Assembly: GCF_021390175.1 (NCBI RefSeq)
Contig: NZ_CP090004.1
Span: 1,116,001-1,180,000, forward strand
DNA: 64,000 bases
Direction of reading: 5' to 3'
Source: Flagellimonas sp. HMM57
GTDB lineage: Bacteria > Bacteroidota > Bacteroidia > Flavobacteriales > Flavobacteriaceae
The first letter of the stretch is position 1. Every line of letters starts with the position of its first letter. A model generated the notes under the pieces. The model saw nothing but the letters and a program-made list of their open reading frames with translations. It ran no database searches and was not told the DNA's origin. A program made the position numbers and the translations under genes. Below are positions 31,663 through 42,960 of the stretch, one piece after another.

Positions 31663-32955
31663 TTAATCGAAGAAACCACTTCTTAAAACAGCCAATGACT
31701 CTTGTTTTTTCTCTATTCTTATATAAGTCAAAAAATCTTTCTCAGTCTTGTGACCAGTGAATAACATAATGTTTTGTACAGGTTTCCCTTGTATATAAAA
31801 GTTAGTACAAAAACTTCGGCGTGCCGTGTGCGTCCTTACAAGTTTATATTTTGGTATTTCTTCAGCTACTTTTTTACCTCCCTTGGTATAGGTGACATTT
31901 ATAAGCTCATTGAATCCAACTAAACTGCAAGCGAGTTTGATATTTTTTCTTAGAATGGGTTCGCTTAGTTTTGGAGGAAATCGATTATCATATCTTTTCA
32001 TTACCTCCCGAATCTCTTTGATAATGGGGATATGGGTGATTGTGTCAGTTTTTTTTTGACTAAGCTTAATAAATTTGTGACCATCAATTATTTCGATATT
32101 CTTCTCAGATATACCATTGTAGTCACTAACTCGTTGCCCAGTGTAACAGCCTATTAAAAAAATATCTCTAGCTTGTTGAATTCTGGGCATTTCACTAAAA
32201 TCTTCCTTAGCAAGAATTTTTATTTCTTCATTTGTGAGATAAACTTCTGTAGTTCTTTCTTTAAGAACTTTAAAATTTCGGTTTTTAAATATTGCGTTGT
32301 TGGTAACTCCGTTAGTCAAAGCATCATTCAGGAAAGTCTTTAGATTCTTTATATGCTTTCCAATACTGTTTAATCTGTAGTCCTCTTTTTCCATTAAGGA
32401 CACAAAGCTTCTATAGAATACCATATCAATATCATCAAATCTAATTACCGTTCTATTTTTTTTCTCATATAGTTCAAGTAATCTAATAGTCTGATGACAA
32501 TCTGTATAGGTGGTAACCTTTGTTTGACCTTTCTTGGATTGAAGCAACTTTAATGCGTATGGAATTAATCTGCCATCATCATCTTTGATATCCTCATCTT
32601 CATTCTTGTCTAAGTAGGTTGCAACTAAACGAGACAGTTCGGCTATATCTATGAAATTGTCCTCATTAATCATTTTGGATAGTTGATTCTGAGCAAAAAC
32701 CCTTGCCCTGTCAATGGTCTCGTTTATTTGGTAAGCATTAGCCAACATTCCCTTTGTTGTTTTGACTCTTTGTTTGGCCATATCCCACTGATTAAATGGG
32801 CATTTATACCCGATACTTTTTTTAAACCTTCTTCCTTTCGAAGAAAAGTGCATAACGATTAGGCTTTCTTGCTTAGGATTTTCCGCTAAAACTTTAAAAG
32901 ATTCTTTTAGGCTAAACCTAATCACTCCGTGTGCACTTCCTGCTGTTAAATTCAT
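31663..32955 (-). CDS. Tyrosine-type site-specific integrase of element 1
   Basis: 430 residues. An N-terminal SAM-like/Arm domain typical of Bacteroidota phage-type integrases (KSIGYKCPFNQWDMAKQRVK) precedes the core-binding and catalytic domains. Catalytic residues are visible: Arg in IGCYTGQRVSDYNGI, the HxxR box in HTARRSFCTNF, GHK in LFTGHKTEKDF, and the nucleophile Tyr in LTYIRIEKKQ. The gene starts 190 bp from the 20-bp att repeat at 33145 and reads inward, as usual for islands at tRNA 3' ends. Tandem arm-type repeats (TGTGCTTG, twice) lie between its start and the att site. Confidence 0.95.
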   Translation of the reverse strand: MNLTAGSAHGVIRFSLKESFKVLAENPKQESLIVMHFSSKGRRFKKSIGYKCPFNQWDMAKQRVKTTKGMLANAYQINETIDRARVFAQNQLSKMINEDNFIDIAELSRLVATYLDKNEDEDIKDDDGRLIPYALKLLQSKKGQTKVTTYTDCHQTIRLLELYEKKNRTVIRFDDIDMVFYRSFVSLMEKEDYRLNSIGKHIKNLKTFLNDALTNGVTNNAIFKNRNFKVLKERTTEVYLTNEEIKILAKEDFSEMPRIQQARDIFLIGCYTGQRVSDYNGISEKNIEIIDGHKFIKLSQKKTDTITHIPIIKEIREVMKRYDNRFPPKLSEPILRKNIKLACSLVGFNELINVTYTKGGKKVAEEIPKYKLVRTHTARRSFCTNFYIQGKPVQNIMLFTGHKTEKDFLTYIRIEKKQESLAVLRSGFFD

Positions 32956-33007
32956 AAATTTCTTTTTTAGATTTTACAGAACTATATCCATTTATGTGCC
33001 AATGCAG

Positions 33008-33027
33008 TGTGCTTGACGGTGTGCTTG
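33008..33027 (+). repeat. Tandem arm-type repeats at the right end of element 1
   Basis: TGTGCTTG at 33008-33015 and 33020-33027, 12-bp period. Related to the GGTGCT pair at 1971-1988, and less closely to the GGTGAGC pair at 49467-49485. Probable integrase arm sites. Confidence 0.55.
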
Positions 33028-33144
33028 AGGGCTAAATAATTCTGAAAAAGATTAAAACTTATTTAATGACAGAAAGTCAAATTATGCTTGGCAGTTCATG
33101 TTTTAAGCGGATGTCATCAAATATGTTTCAAAATGATATAATAA

Positions 33145-33164
33145 TCGAGTCCCGTCCAGACCGC
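33145..33164 (+). other. Attachment site attR of element 1 / left end of element 2
   Basis: TCGAGTCCCGTCCAGACCGC, identical to the tRNA-Asp 3' end at 1893-1912, without the rest of the tRNA. Confidence 0.88.
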
Positions 33165-33166
33165 TC

Positions 33167-33195
33167 AAGCTCCGAGAAATCGGAGCTTTTTATTT
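33167..33195 (+). terminator. Displaced tRNA-type terminator after attR
   Basis: A 9-bp stem AAGCTCCGA/TCGGAGCTT with GAAA loop and T tract, 3 bp after the att core. Probably the terminator that once followed the tRNA. Confidence 0.8.
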
Positions 33196-33592
33196 TTAAG
33201 TAATTGAAAATCAATTATTTAAAAAAATAGCAAAAACCTCATTTCTTCCCTTTTCCTAAAATTTTGAAGTAATTTTGAAGTAAACTTTATAAGATAGTTT
33301 ACTTATTTGTAAACTATTGCCAAATGCTGTAATGAATTCTCTTGGGGTAAAAATCATTGCGGTCTGAACCAGACTGCCTTTAATTTATGGTTAATGCTAT
33401 GAGCTACTCTAAGAGGTTTGAAAATATTTTTTTTGATTAAATCTTGTAAATCCCTCATGGCGTGGCCTTGGAAACCTTTGTTAAAGAAACATATTTTCGA
33501 ACATTATCACACCTTCAAATCCATTATCCTGTTCCTTCAGTATTAAGTTTTCAGGTAAGTGTTGGGATGTTTGCTTTTTGTCTAAGTCACCT
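33196..33592. other. Left end of element 2, non-coding, with arm-type repeats
   Basis: About 400 bp with no credible gene. It contains a tandem repeat of AATTTTGAAGT within a 26-bp stretch (33258-33283), repeated identically at 50976-51001 near the other end. A perfect 8-bp inverted repeat TAGTTTAC/GTAAACTA lies at 33295-33316. No promoter or terminator for the leftward A2M gene was identified in it. Confidence 0.6.
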
Positions 33593-36500
33593 CTATTGCA
33601 CAACTACTCTTTGCCCTTTGGAATGTCCGGAGAACTCAGGGGCATACATGCTTTGCAAAGTGGATATCCCAGTAGAAAAATTACCACTGTTATTGACCCT
33701 TAAATCGTATTCGAGAATATATGTGCCTTTTGGAAGATTATCAAAGAAAAAATGTGTCGCTACATCCTTCGTAGACTGATAATACCCCAAACCATCTTGC
33801 CATTTATACATGGAAATTACATCTATTGGCTCCAGCCCGGAAGCTCTTAAATCTTTCAGATGAACGAATTCCAAATCATCATTGGAGCTTACTTCCAATC
33901 TTATTGTAATTAGGTCCCCAAGATTCAAATTAGATTCAGCACTTATAGGTATAAGCCGTTCCCCGTCTATTGATTTCTCCTTTAGGAATAGATTTTTCTT
34001 GATTGTCAACGGCCCGTCTTCAGAATCTTCTATTTTGTCCAAATCTTCAAAATATTGCCAGTACACCCCTCCAAACCCAGAAACTTTACTTTTGTTTTGA
34101 ATTTTGACTGTGGCCATTTCCTTTGATATTTCATCTTCGGCCCAATTAATTTTTAGATATCCTGTTCCGGCTTCTTTTTCTGCTGGTTCTAACTTCTTGG
34201 TTTGAATTTTTTGATTACCAATTGAAATTAAAGTGTTATCGGAAACAGATAGCCAGTCACTCCCTTGTATAAGTAGTGCATAAATTGCTTCTGTAGTAGC
34301 TTTGGTGGTATCCCATTGATGGGTTCGTTTGTTTTTTAACAGCCATAATTTAAGACCATCAATAATTTTCTTGTCAGTTCCAATTTCGGTAAAAGCTTCA
34401 ATAAGCAAAGCTTGGGTCTCAATTGGAGCCTGAAACCAATACCAACCAGCTGTATTCTCTTTCCAATAAATCCCATTTTCTTCACTATGTACAGCTTGTT
34501 CCTCCAAGCCATCAATAATCTTTCTTGAGATCTCTTTATTATCAGACCTATCCAAAATGAGTGAAATCATGGCTTTGTTATACAGTGATCTAGCGAGCCA
34601 ACTTTCCTCACACATCCTGAGGTATTTTGATTGAATTGCTTTTAGTTTTTCCGATAAGGGGTGACTCTCCAAAAAGAAACTTCTAGCGTATAGGTAATGG
34701 ATATCAGAATTGGTCAGAGTCATCTTGGTAGAGTCCATCACATTCTCAAGAACTCGCTCATAACTTTTGACAAACTCCAGATCCAAATACATCAAAGCCT
34801 TCTCAATAAGTTTCTTGGTTTTATAGTCGCTTTCAGTCCTGATATTCATTTTTTTCAAATGGCCAAAGCCAGCCACAATATGTCTTGTAATAAAATTACT
34901 TTCACGACCGCCTGAAAACCATGGAAATGCTCCTGAAGTCAACTGTAGTTCTTTTAATTTATTAATGGCTTGCATTTGATGGTCAATAACTAAGTTTTTT
35001 GAGAAAAGCTTTCCAAGTCTTGCTTTGTTGTCACTTTCGTTTTTAGAATCCCTTACCCAAGGTGTTTCGGCAATCAATATGGATTGTAACTCTTTGTTTT
35101 CCTCCAAAGGATTTTGTTCTTGCCCAGAGTTGGCCCAACTCTGGAAAACCTCCGCTATTTTAGGATTACTGTTTGCAATGTGTTCTGCGATGGCATTGGC
35201 ATAAAACCTTGAAAATGTCTGTTCTGCGCACTCGTATGGAAATTCCATGAGATATGGCAGTGATTTTATGGCCGACCATGCTGGGTTGGAAGTATACTCC
35301 AATGTAAATCGATGGTGTTTGAGTGAATTGGAGCTTTGTGTCTTTAATTTTTCAAAGACAACCTCTTTGGTATTGTTTGGTAAAACCCATATAGGTTTAG
35401 ATTCAGTGACCAAGATTCTGTTTGACAAAACCGGGATAACAATACTTTCGCCGTCACTCTTTTTGCCTGATTTTGCCAGCACCTTAAACTTGATGGCATT
35501 TATGTTTTCCGGTATATAAAACTTCCAAGAAACATTTAAATCATTGTTTGGAGCAATAGAAAAGTTTTGGCTTTGGTCGTCATTAAAGACCTTTATATCT
35601 AATGATTTCATTGTCACTGCATCAAATAGCTGCAAAACTGCTGTGCCAGTTTGTGGACTGGAAGTAAGGCTGCTGATTTTGGCAGAAAACACCAAAGAGT
35701 CTTTTTCTCTGAGAAAACGTGGATAGTTTGGAACAATGCTTAAGTCTTTTTGTGTTATCGCCGTTTTTTCTAGTCTACCAAGCTCTAAATTCTTGGTATG
35801 GGCAAGCATCATAAACCGCCATTTAGTCAATGCCTGAGGAGAGTTAAAATTGATATTGACAGTTCCACTGGGGTCCGTCGTTAGGTTGGGAAGAAAAAAA
35901 GCTGTTTCCTTTAAATTGGTTCTAGTTTCAACCTGTAACGCTTCTTCCAATCCTTTTTTCGTAGTTATGATAACAACACCGTTTGCTGCTCGGGATCCAT
36001 AAATTGCTGTTGCTGCTGCATCTTTTAAGATTGAGATATCTTCGATGTCCGATGGCATAAGGGTTGTTTCATTAAATTCACCTTCTCCGAAAGTCATGAT
36101 TACCCCGTCAATAATAAAGAGTGGTCTTTTTTTGGTGTTCAATGATGTCATTCCTCGTATGATGACCTGTGTCCCGGAACTTGCATTTCCAACTGTTTGG
36201 GTTATTTGGACCCCGGCCAATTTCCCTGCTAGTTTATTTTCTATATCATTTTGTATACTGATTGCATTTGTATAGACCGCACCAGTTAAATCCTTTTTCC
36301 TGACCACTCCATAAGCTGTGACCACAATCTCATCAAGAGCTTGGGCGTCTTCAGTAAGAGCCACATTGACGGAAGAAGGTTGAGTGATGGGCACAATATC
36401 GTTTTTAAACCCTATATAACTAAAAGTCAGTTCTGATCCTACCGGAGCATTTATGGAATAATAGCCATCAAAATCAGTTTGTGTGCCCACAGTTGTACCA

Positions 36501-39500
36501 TTGATCACTACATTGACACCAGGAAGTGGAATCCCGTCTCCATCGGTAACAATACCACTAATATTGCCTTCTGCTTTAGGGGGTTCGTATGTCTTGAGTT
36601 TTAGCTTTTGAAGATAACGGTCATTATCATACTTGGTGCTGCCGAAATCAAATCCATACCAGTTAAGCTGGTGATAGTTTTTCAGGAAAGTGAGTACATT
36701 GGTTCTTGGCGCATAGTTGAATTTTCTAAAGCTTGTCGTCGTAAAAGAATAGTGGTCATCAATTCTTGGAGCAGAAGGGTTATAATAGTTTCGGGATTCC
36801 AGTTGATTGCTCCATTCATGTTGTTTAAACTGGTCAAGGGAAGCATCGTACATACTTGCCAAAATTTCGGCATTTGCATTTTTATTTTCAGAATTGGTTA
36901 TTCTAAAACTCCATGTTTCATTGGCATCAGGTACAAGTTTGTTCCTGAAACTTAAGGTTTCTATGGACAGCCCTTTGGTAATTTGGGGAAAGTCAACCGC
37001 AAATTGCTTGGAGTAAAGACTATTGAATTTGACAAAATAGGCATTGAATATCATTTTATCCTTATAGGTTTCCTTGACAGGAATTTCTATGGATGTAACA
37101 CCTTTTTCAATGTCAATTTCTTTGCTGTACACCTTTTGTTCATTGCAATAACCTTCCAAAAAGAACTTTAGCTTTTTTGCAGCTGTACTAATTTGAAGCT
37201 GTACAACGCCATCCCGTTTATAAGCACTATTTGCGATTTTATAATCGAAGAGTTGACCACTAGGAACAGTAGACGTGTTTTTATCAAAAACATCGAACCT
37301 TCGCTCAATTTTGACCGTGTCATTTAAATTGTCAATTGCAGTCAGTACAATGGCGTAAGCTCCTATTTGCCATTGTTTCATATTGCCGAATTCAATTTTG
37401 TCCTCCCCATTTGTTTGCATTTGTTTTCTTAGTACTATTTCACCTTTGGGCCAATGTTTCTTTATATCTAAACTATCGTAAGGCTCATGCGGAAAAAGTT
37501 GTCTGAACTCTTTTTTTCCAATGACCTGTATTTCTGGCAAACTCCAAGGTTTTTTGCGGAACACATTGGTAGGTTCTTTTAATTTAAATACCTCTATTTC
37601 AAGCTGGGCCGGTATGGGTTGGGAATTTAAATTTTGCGCTGTTATGGTAACGCCGTTTGATTCCTCCTTATCTAATTTAGAGGCGATTTCAAGTTTGGCA
37701 TCCAAGTTATGATAACCAACACGAACCGTAGTTTCGGCTGATCTTGTCTCGCCATTGATATCGGTAACATCCACATTGATATAATAAGAGTACGTAGGTT
37801 TATGTGCAATCGCAATGGTAGAATCAGGGATTGATAAAAATGGAATCTCAAAATCTCCTTTTTCGTTAGTTTCCATTTCACCTTGAGCTATTATTTGTGA
37901 TTTACCATGATAGTATAGGCTTCCCCTTAATGAAGTAGTATTCCGTTCTACAGTGTATTTTACAGTTGCATTTTTAATAGCAGTTCCCAATAGGGCATTG
38001 GCATTACCCTTGACCAGGACAGAATCCCCAACCAAAAGACTTTCCTTTACTTCATCAAGCGTTACTTCAAAACGAGGTCTCTTATATTCTTCAACCGAGA
38101 AATAAACTTCTGCCATTTCAAAATCATCAATTTTGTACCAATAGGGATCCTCATCTTCTTCGTCCGTTCCATAATCTTCATCCATTTCAATTGAGAATTC
38201 ACCTGTAAGAACATTTCGGGGTATTTCATATTGGCCATGAACCGATCCAAATTCATTGGTCTTTAATCGTATTTCCTTTAGTTCTTCATTGTTGGCATCA
38301 TGTATAAAGAGTGTAACCCAGACGTTTGGAACCACTCTCGTTTTGCCCTTTTTTCTTTCGGCGACTATCCCTTTAAAGTAAAGCGTTTGTCCTGGTCGAT
38401 ATATGCTCCTATCTAAAAAAAGGGACATTTTTGCTTCGTGCTCATCATCACCGTATCGATAATCGTTTTTTGCATATAACCAGTAGTCGTGGTTCACAAT
38501 AGTATCATTGTCTTTGGAGACGGCAACCTTTAAATCATAGGAATCTTTCTTTGGTCTTTTGATCGAAAAAGAACCATCGGCATCCGTTTCTCCAATCTTG
38601 AGGTAATCATCGTCATCGCTAAGTGTAATTTTAGCTCCAGAAACTGTATGCCCAATTGACCTATCGAGTAATTTAAGGTTTAAACGTTGCTCAGTTAATG
38701 AAGATAACAACACCAAGTTTGTGACCTGGACTTTTTCGTAAGCGTATATCTCATTGAGTGACCTAGGATTCTCGACTCTGGATGCAACTATCAAGTGAGC
38801 CCCTATCTCTAGTCCTGGAAAGTCTATTTCCGTACTATGGCCATAAAAATCCTTTCGCTTTTGTAGCCTATAAAAGCTGTTGGCAATGGCTTTTTTGGAT
38901 ATAATAATGTCGAGTGCAACACTATCACGTTTATAAGAGTAAGTATTGGCAAAAAATTCGTTCGGAATGGAGTAAATGGAGATATATAGGGAGTCTACAT
39001 TTTTAAAAGTTGTTTTTCCTAAAAATGGTTTTTGCGGCACTATATTCTTTTCTATTTCAATATCCAAATCCTGTTTTTCAATCTTATTTTCAAGAATCTT
39101 GCACAAGAGTCCGCCATCTGAATTTGGATATCTTTCAACTACTTCCTTGCACAGGTCATAAGCTGTGATTCTATTTTCAGCAAGCAAAGGATTGTTTTTG
39201 GCATTCGAGATGTTGGAAGCACCCAACAAGCTTTCTGCAATTTCATAGGCAATCACACCGGAAACCTTATGTCCATCATATTCTTTATACAATAATTTTA
39301 ATCTGTTCAAGTACAGCTGATTCTTATTCCCTAAAGGCGAGTTATCCCTAGAAAATTTGAGTCTTTGAATAACAACATCAACATATGCCGTTGTATCCAG
39401 GTCTTTATGGAAGGATTCCAAACTTTGGAACAATTTTAAAGCCTTACGGTTTGAAAAAATACTATCAACTGTAACAAAGGGTTCTTCAACAAATTTCTCT

Positions 39501-40174
39501 GTGAATCCAAAGATTATGGGATTGGTAAGAAAGAAACGCTTACTCGGCCTATTTACGTACCAGCGATCGATTTTATGGAACGCCAATGCTCGATGCATCA
39601 AAAAATCATAGAGTGTGGGTCTATATTTTATAGAAGTGTTACTTTCTGTTAGTATTGCCTTGAAATTGTCAATGGATATTTCCTTTAGTTTATCCGAGCC
39701 TTGTAAGGCTTTTTTATGCTGCTCTCCAATATAAGCTACCAAGGTATTGGCGTCCCACTTTTCAAAATCATCCGTTTCGTCATTATTTAAAGTCTCCGTT
39801 CTGTTACGGATTTTATATTGATTATGAGCCAAGTATTGTTCCAAAAAACCAGCATAAACGGATTGAAGAAGTGCATTGGTCGGAAATCTAGAAGTATTGA
39901 TATATTCTTTGATTTCTTTGACAATGCTTTGCTGCGCGTTCTCTTCTAATAATAAAGCAAATTTGGACTTGTATATAAAGCTTTTGACTATTTGGTCGCT
40001 GTCATTAGCCCTATTGCCCTTTTTGAGAATTTTGTCAACTGTTTCAGATGCACTTTTAAACTTCCCTTCAAGTTCAAATTGCTCAACTTCCTTCCAAAGT
40101 TTTTCGTATTTGGTTTGTGCCAAAATGCACTGAAATCCAAGGATTAGGGATACAAGGAGTAGTAATTTTCTCAT
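33593..40174 (-). CDS. Alpha-2-macroglobulin family protein with inserted carboxypeptidase-regulatory/TonB-plug module
   Basis: 2193 residues. A signal peptide (MRKLLLLVSLILGFQCILA) leads a bacterial alpha-2-macroglobulin: MG2-type YRPGQTLYFKG near residue 590, and a thioester-like PYECAEQTFSRF (usual CxEQ) near 1650 in the C-terminal alpha-barrel. Between about 1206 and 1406 the chain becomes a carboxypeptidase-regulatory fold (GIVTDGDGIPLPGVNVVING) plus a SusC-type plug (ALDEIVVTAYGVVRKKDLTG; DIEDISILKDAAATAIYGSR). No beta-barrel follows. A2Ms trap proteases; here the fusion suggests contact with TonB-linked outer-membrane machinery. The start is set at the signal peptide. Confidence 0.88.
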   Translation of the reverse strand: MRKLLLLVSLILGFQCILAQTKYEKLWKEVEQFELEGKFKSASETVDKILKKGNRANDSDQIVKSFIYKSKFALLLEENAQQSIVKEIKEYINTSRFPTNALLQSVYAGFLEQYLAHNQYKIRNRTETLNNDETDDFEKWDANTLVAYIGEQHKKALQGSDKLKEISIDNFKAILTESNTSIKYRPTLYDFLMHRALAFHKIDRWYVNRPSKRFFLTNPIIFGFTEKFVEEPFVTVDSIFSNRKALKLFQSLESFHKDLDTTAYVDVVIQRLKFSRDNSPLGNKNQLYLNRLKLLYKEYDGHKVSGVIAYEIAESLLGASNISNAKNNPLLAENRITAYDLCKEVVERYPNSDGGLLCKILENKIEKQDLDIEIEKNIVPQKPFLGKTTFKNVDSLYISIYSIPNEFFANTYSYKRDSVALDIIISKKAIANSFYRLQKRKDFYGHSTEIDFPGLEIGAHLIVASRVENPRSLNEIYAYEKVQVTNLVLLSSLTEQRLNLKLLDRSIGHTVSGAKITLSDDDDYLKIGETDADGSFSIKRPKKDSYDLKVAVSKDNDTIVNHDYWLYAKNDYRYGDDEHEAKMSLFLDRSIYRPGQTLYFKGIVAERKKGKTRVVPNVWVTLFIHDANNEELKEIRLKTNEFGSVHGQYEIPRNVLTGEFSIEMDEDYGTDEEDEDPYWYKIDDFEMAEVYFSVEEYKRPRFEVTLDEVKESLLVGDSVLVKGNANALLGTAIKNATVKYTVERNTTSLRGSLYYHGKSQIIAQGEMETNEKGDFEIPFLSIPDSTIAIAHKPTYSYYINVDVTDINGETRSAETTVRVGYHNLDAKLEIASKLDKEESNGVTITAQNLNSQPIPAQLEIEVFKLKEPTNVFRKKPWSLPEIQVIGKKEFRQLFPHEPYDSLDIKKHWPKGEIVLRKQMQTNGEDKIEFGNMKQWQIGAYAIVLTAIDNLNDTVKIERRFDVFDKNTSTVPSGQLFDYKIANSAYKRDGVVQLQISTAAKKLKFFLEGYCNEQKVYSKEIDIEKGVTSIEIPVKETYKDKMIFNAYFVKFNSLYSKQFAVDFPQITKGLSIETLSFRNKLVPDANETWSFRITNSENKNANAEILASMYDASLDQFKQHEWSNQLESRNYYNPSAPRIDDHYSFTTTSFRKFNYAPRTNVLTFLKNYHQLNWYGFDFGSTKYDNDRYLQKLKLKTYEPPKAEGNISGIVTDGDGIPLPGVNVVINGTTVGTQTDFDGYYSINAPVGSELTFSYIGFKNDIVPITQPSSVNVALTEDAQALDEIVVTAYGVVRKKDLTGAVYTNAISIQNDIENKLAGKLAGVQITQTVGNASSGTQVIIRGMTSLNTKKRPLFIIDGVIMTFGEGEFNETTLMPSDIEDISILKDAAATAIYGSRAANGVVIITTKKGLEEALQVETRTNLKETAFFLPNLTTDPSGTVNINFNSPQALTKWRFMMLAHTKNLELGRLEKTAITQKDLSIVPNYPRFLREKDSLVFSAKISSLTSSPQTGTAVLQLFDAVTMKSLDIKVFNDDQSQNFSIAPNNDLNVSWKFYIPENINAIKFKVLAKSGKKSDGESIVIPVLSNRILVTESKPIWVLPNNTKEVVFEKLKTQSSNSLKHHRFTLEYTSNPAWSAIKSLPYLMEFPYECAEQTFSRFYANAIAEHIANSNPKIAEVFQSWANSGQEQNPLEENKELQSILIAETPWVRDSKNESDNKARLGKLFSKNLVIDHQMQAINKLKELQLTSGAFPWFSGGRESNFITRHIVAGFGHLKKMNIRTESDYKTKKLIEKALMYLDLEFVKSYERVLENVMDSTKMTLTNSDIHYLYARSFFLESHPLSEKLKAIQSKYLRMCEESWLARSLYNKAMISLILDRSDNKEISRKIIDGLEEQAVHSEENGIYWKENTAGWYWFQAPIETQALLIEAFTEIGTDKKIIDGLKLWLLKNKRTHQWDTTKATTEAIYALLIQGSDWLSVSDNTLISIGNQKIQTKKLEPAEKEAGTGYLKINWAEDEISKEMATVKIQNKSKVSGFGGVYWQYFEDLDKIEDSEDGPLTIKKNLFLKEKSIDGERLIPISAESNLNLGDLITIRLEVSSNDDLEFVHLKDLRASGLEPIDVISMYKWQDGLGYYQSTKDVATHFFFDNLPKGTYILEYDLRVNNSGNFSTGISTLQSMYAPEFSGHSKGQRVVVQ

Positions 40175-40299
40175 GGTGGTCAGTTTTCCTACAAGTATTA
40201 AAATTATCGTCTTTGATTCAACCACCAATGAGTGAAGTAGTTATTTTGACTAGGGAAGTATCTATTTATGCAGATTTCTATGTCAATTAATATTAGAAT

Positions 40300-42960
40300 T
40301 TAATTTGAAAGAGAATCATTCACTACTTCACCAATAGCATTCAACTGCTTATCCAAATAATAAAGACCATTCAACTCAGATTTATAATGAGTGACAGCCA
40401 CTTTTTCGGTATTGTCTGCTAAATCTCCATTTTTATTATAACGCTCTATAGTTCCAATAAGTCCCGAAGGGGCAAATTTATATTTATAAATAGCTGTACC
40501 ATATTCATCTTCAATCAAATCTAAATTAACATCATAAGTTGTACTTTTTTTTGCCTCGCCTATATCGTGCCATTCATAATCGATTTTATGGTATCCATAT
40601 TCCCCAATAACAGGTTTTAGATTTTTGTCGAAATATTCATAGGTCAATGTATGGACTAAATCATCCATTGCCCATTTTTCAATTGCCACACCATATTGAT
40701 TGTTTGTGAGTCTATTTTGCTCATCTAAATAATGATATTGGGTTATCAGTTGCCTCTCGTTGTATACATAAACTATCACACTAACTCCATTTTCATTCTT
40801 TACCCTCTTCCAATTCGAATCAAAATACTCCTCCCTCACCTTATTACCATATTTATTGTAAATGTATTTAGTAATGGCTACACCTTTTTTGAGTTTACTA
40901 TGAATATCATACTCAATCACCAAAGAATCCAATCCACTTTGGTTATAGTAAAACTGTTTTTTAAAAGCACCTTCAATCTCTGAAGGTTTCATTTTGATAT
41001 CGTAATAAGTACGCTCAGAAAGTTGATTTTTGCTGTTGTATTTATAAAAATTATATGTTGTATTGTTTCCAGTATTGGCCAATTCATTGTCCTTAGTAAA
41101 ATATGTTGTTTTTGACTTATTCCCATTGTTGTCATATTCCCAACGAATTATAGCCACATCTGAATCAAACTCCTTTAACAAACCAATGGAATCATAGGCT
41201 TTGGTTTCTATTTTGTTTCCGTATCTATCATATTCAAAAGTGTATTTGGCCACTCCATCACTAGTTTTTGCAAAATTTCCATTTTTATCAAAGTAAGTCT
41301 CACTAAGAATATATTTTTTTGAGTTTAGCTTTTTTCTGGTAATGGCAATTTTATCATTGCCAGCAAAAATGTTTCCATAGCCATCAATATTTTGTTCAAC
41401 GACAATACTATCGCCTTCATACAAATATTTTGTGGCAGCAAGTTTAGATTCTGTAAACCTTAGAACATATTCAGGATAATATGTGGCCTCATAAGTTAAG
41501 CGTTCTAAAGAATCATATTCTTTTACGATATGAAAAATATCATCATTAGCTATTATGGGCTTATGATGTTCATTAAATCTCTTAATACTTGTTTCGTTGT
41601 CATACAAATCATAGGTATACTCGTATATGGAAGCACCATTTTGGTCATAAGTATTTTTACCATCAGCATCGAGGGAAGTAACCCTTGTGATATTACCCCT
41701 TTCGTCGTAAACATAGGTTAAATGAAAATCGTTTAAATGATAAGCAAAATCACCACTTTCATTATATAGTCGATAATATGATTTTAGATTATCATCATTA
41801 AACTCCAATTCATATTTTGCGATTAAATCATTGTCATTTTTTGGTTTGCCATATTGGTCAAAACCTTCAAACAATATGGTTCTTCCTTTTTCATCCAGCA
41901 CCCTTTTCTCATGGTATATTCCATTATTGTTAGCAATTCTTTTTCCACCTTTCCCAAAGTATGATGAAAAGTATGAGTTGGAGTCAGAATCGTATTCCCA
42001 TTGGGTCATGAAGACCAGGCCATTATTAATTCGATTTCCTTCATCATCAAGGTACTCAAAGAGCCAATTACCATCTTTATCAATAGAACTACTCTTGACA
42101 CAAAATTTTAGGTTTTTATTATAAGATTCGTCAGGGTTTAGATACTGTACTTCAAAATGGTTATTATCTCTTTTTATAATCTTGGTAATCGCAGTCCCAA
42201 AATACCCTCCATTAAATAATTCACCGTTCTTATAAAATCTGATTATTTTTTCATTGTTTTTATTAAATATCAGCTCATAAGTTTTTCCATACTTGATTTC
42301 CCTTTCTCCAACTGGATAGGAGGTTAATACCTTATGGTCAAAAGTAAAATAGATATGCCTGTAGAAGTTTGTCCGGTTTTTCGAGAAATCATAGTAATCA
42401 TAAATGTCCTTGTTTTTGTAATATGCCGTTTGTCTTAACCAATCATCAATTTTTAGCTCCCAGTAACGCTGCATTTTAACATCGACATTATGATCTGAAA
42501 TACTGTCATACAAGTCATGTAAATCTTCTAACTTCTTAGAGTATTTAGCTTTTAAAGATTTAATCGTTTCAAATGAAAGACCTCCTAAACCTTTTTGAAT
42601 AATATCTTTTCTTAAAAGTCGAGCACAGTACTCCGTGATATTAAAATGATACTGCTCGTGTATTAGCAACTGCCCAGTAAGTTCTTCATTTTTTAGTCTC
42701 TTCGATTCATTTGGGTTCATATATGCATAAACCTTTGAGTTTTTTTCAGTGATTAAATCCGGACAAAAAATACTAGAGTTGATACTTGCATCATACCCAT
42801 CTTCAACATAGCGTACAGGTTCAAAATCATCCCATTTTAATTGAGTCTCTGACCACAATATCATTTCTTTATTACCTGAACCCACTTTATGGGTGAAGCC
42901 AAATACCAAAATACAGGCCAGTAATACAACAGAGGCTACTAAATGCTGTCTAGGCTTCAT
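40300..42960 (-). CDS. Secreted DUF922-like/YD-type repeat protein
   Basis: 886 residues with an N-terminal hydrophobic segment ([15 protein letters not shown]). About residues 30-180 resemble DUF922-type predicted zinc proteases, with [16 protein letters not shown] as a possible HExxH-like site (HEQYH). The remaining 700 residues are repeated YD/RHS-like units ([59 protein letters not shown]), likely a long beta filament or shell. No toxin tip or RHS core cap is visible. Overlaps the DUF805 gene by 11 bp, so they are coexpressed. Confidence 0.65.
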   Translation of the reverse strand: MKPRQHLVASVVLLACILVFGFTHKVGSGNKEMILWSETQLKWDDFEPVRYVEDGYDASINSSIFCPDLITEKNSKVYAYMNPNESKRLKNEELTGQLLIHEQYHFNITEYCARLLRKDIIQKGLGGLSFETIKSLKAKYSKKLEDLHDLYDSISDHNVDVKMQRYWELKIDDWLRQTAYYKNKDIYDYYDFSKNRTNFYRHIYFTFDHKVLTSYPVGEREIKYGKTYELIFNKNNEKIIRFYKNGELFNGGYFGTAITKIIKRDNNHFEVQYLNPDESYNKNLKFCVKSSSIDKDGNWLFEYLDDEGNRINNGLVFMTQWEYDSDSNSYFSSYFGKGGKRIANNNGIYHEKRVLDEKGRTILFEGFDQYGKPKNDNDLIAKYELEFNDDNLKSYYRLYNESGDFAYHLNDFHLTYVYDERGNITRVTSLDADGKNTYDQNGASIYEYTYDLYDNETSIKRFNEHHKPIIANDDIFHIVKEYDSLERLTYEATYYPEYVLRFTESKLAATKYLYEGDSIVVEQNIDGYGNIFAGNDKIAITRKKLNSKKYILSETYFDKNGNFAKTSDGVAKYTFEYDRYGNKIETKAYDSIGLLKEFDSDVAIIRWEYDNNGNKSKTTYFTKDNELANTGNNTTYNFYKYNSKNQLSERTYYDIKMKPSEIEGAFKKQFYYNQSGLDSLVIEYDIHSKLKKGVAITKYIYNKYGNKVREEYFDSNWKRVKNENGVSVIVYVYNERQLITQYHYLDEQNRLTNNQYGVAIEKWAMDDLVHTLTYEYFDKNLKPVIGEYGYHKIDYEWHDIGEAKKSTTYDVNLDLIEDEYGTAIYKYKFAPSGLIGTIERYNKNGDLADNTEKVAVTHYKSELNGLYYLDKQLNAIGEVVNDSLSN

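Noticed and set aside
33462..33779. 105-aa plus-strand ORF
   Set aside because: Its 3' part is antisense to the A2M gene and it has no recognisable protein character.
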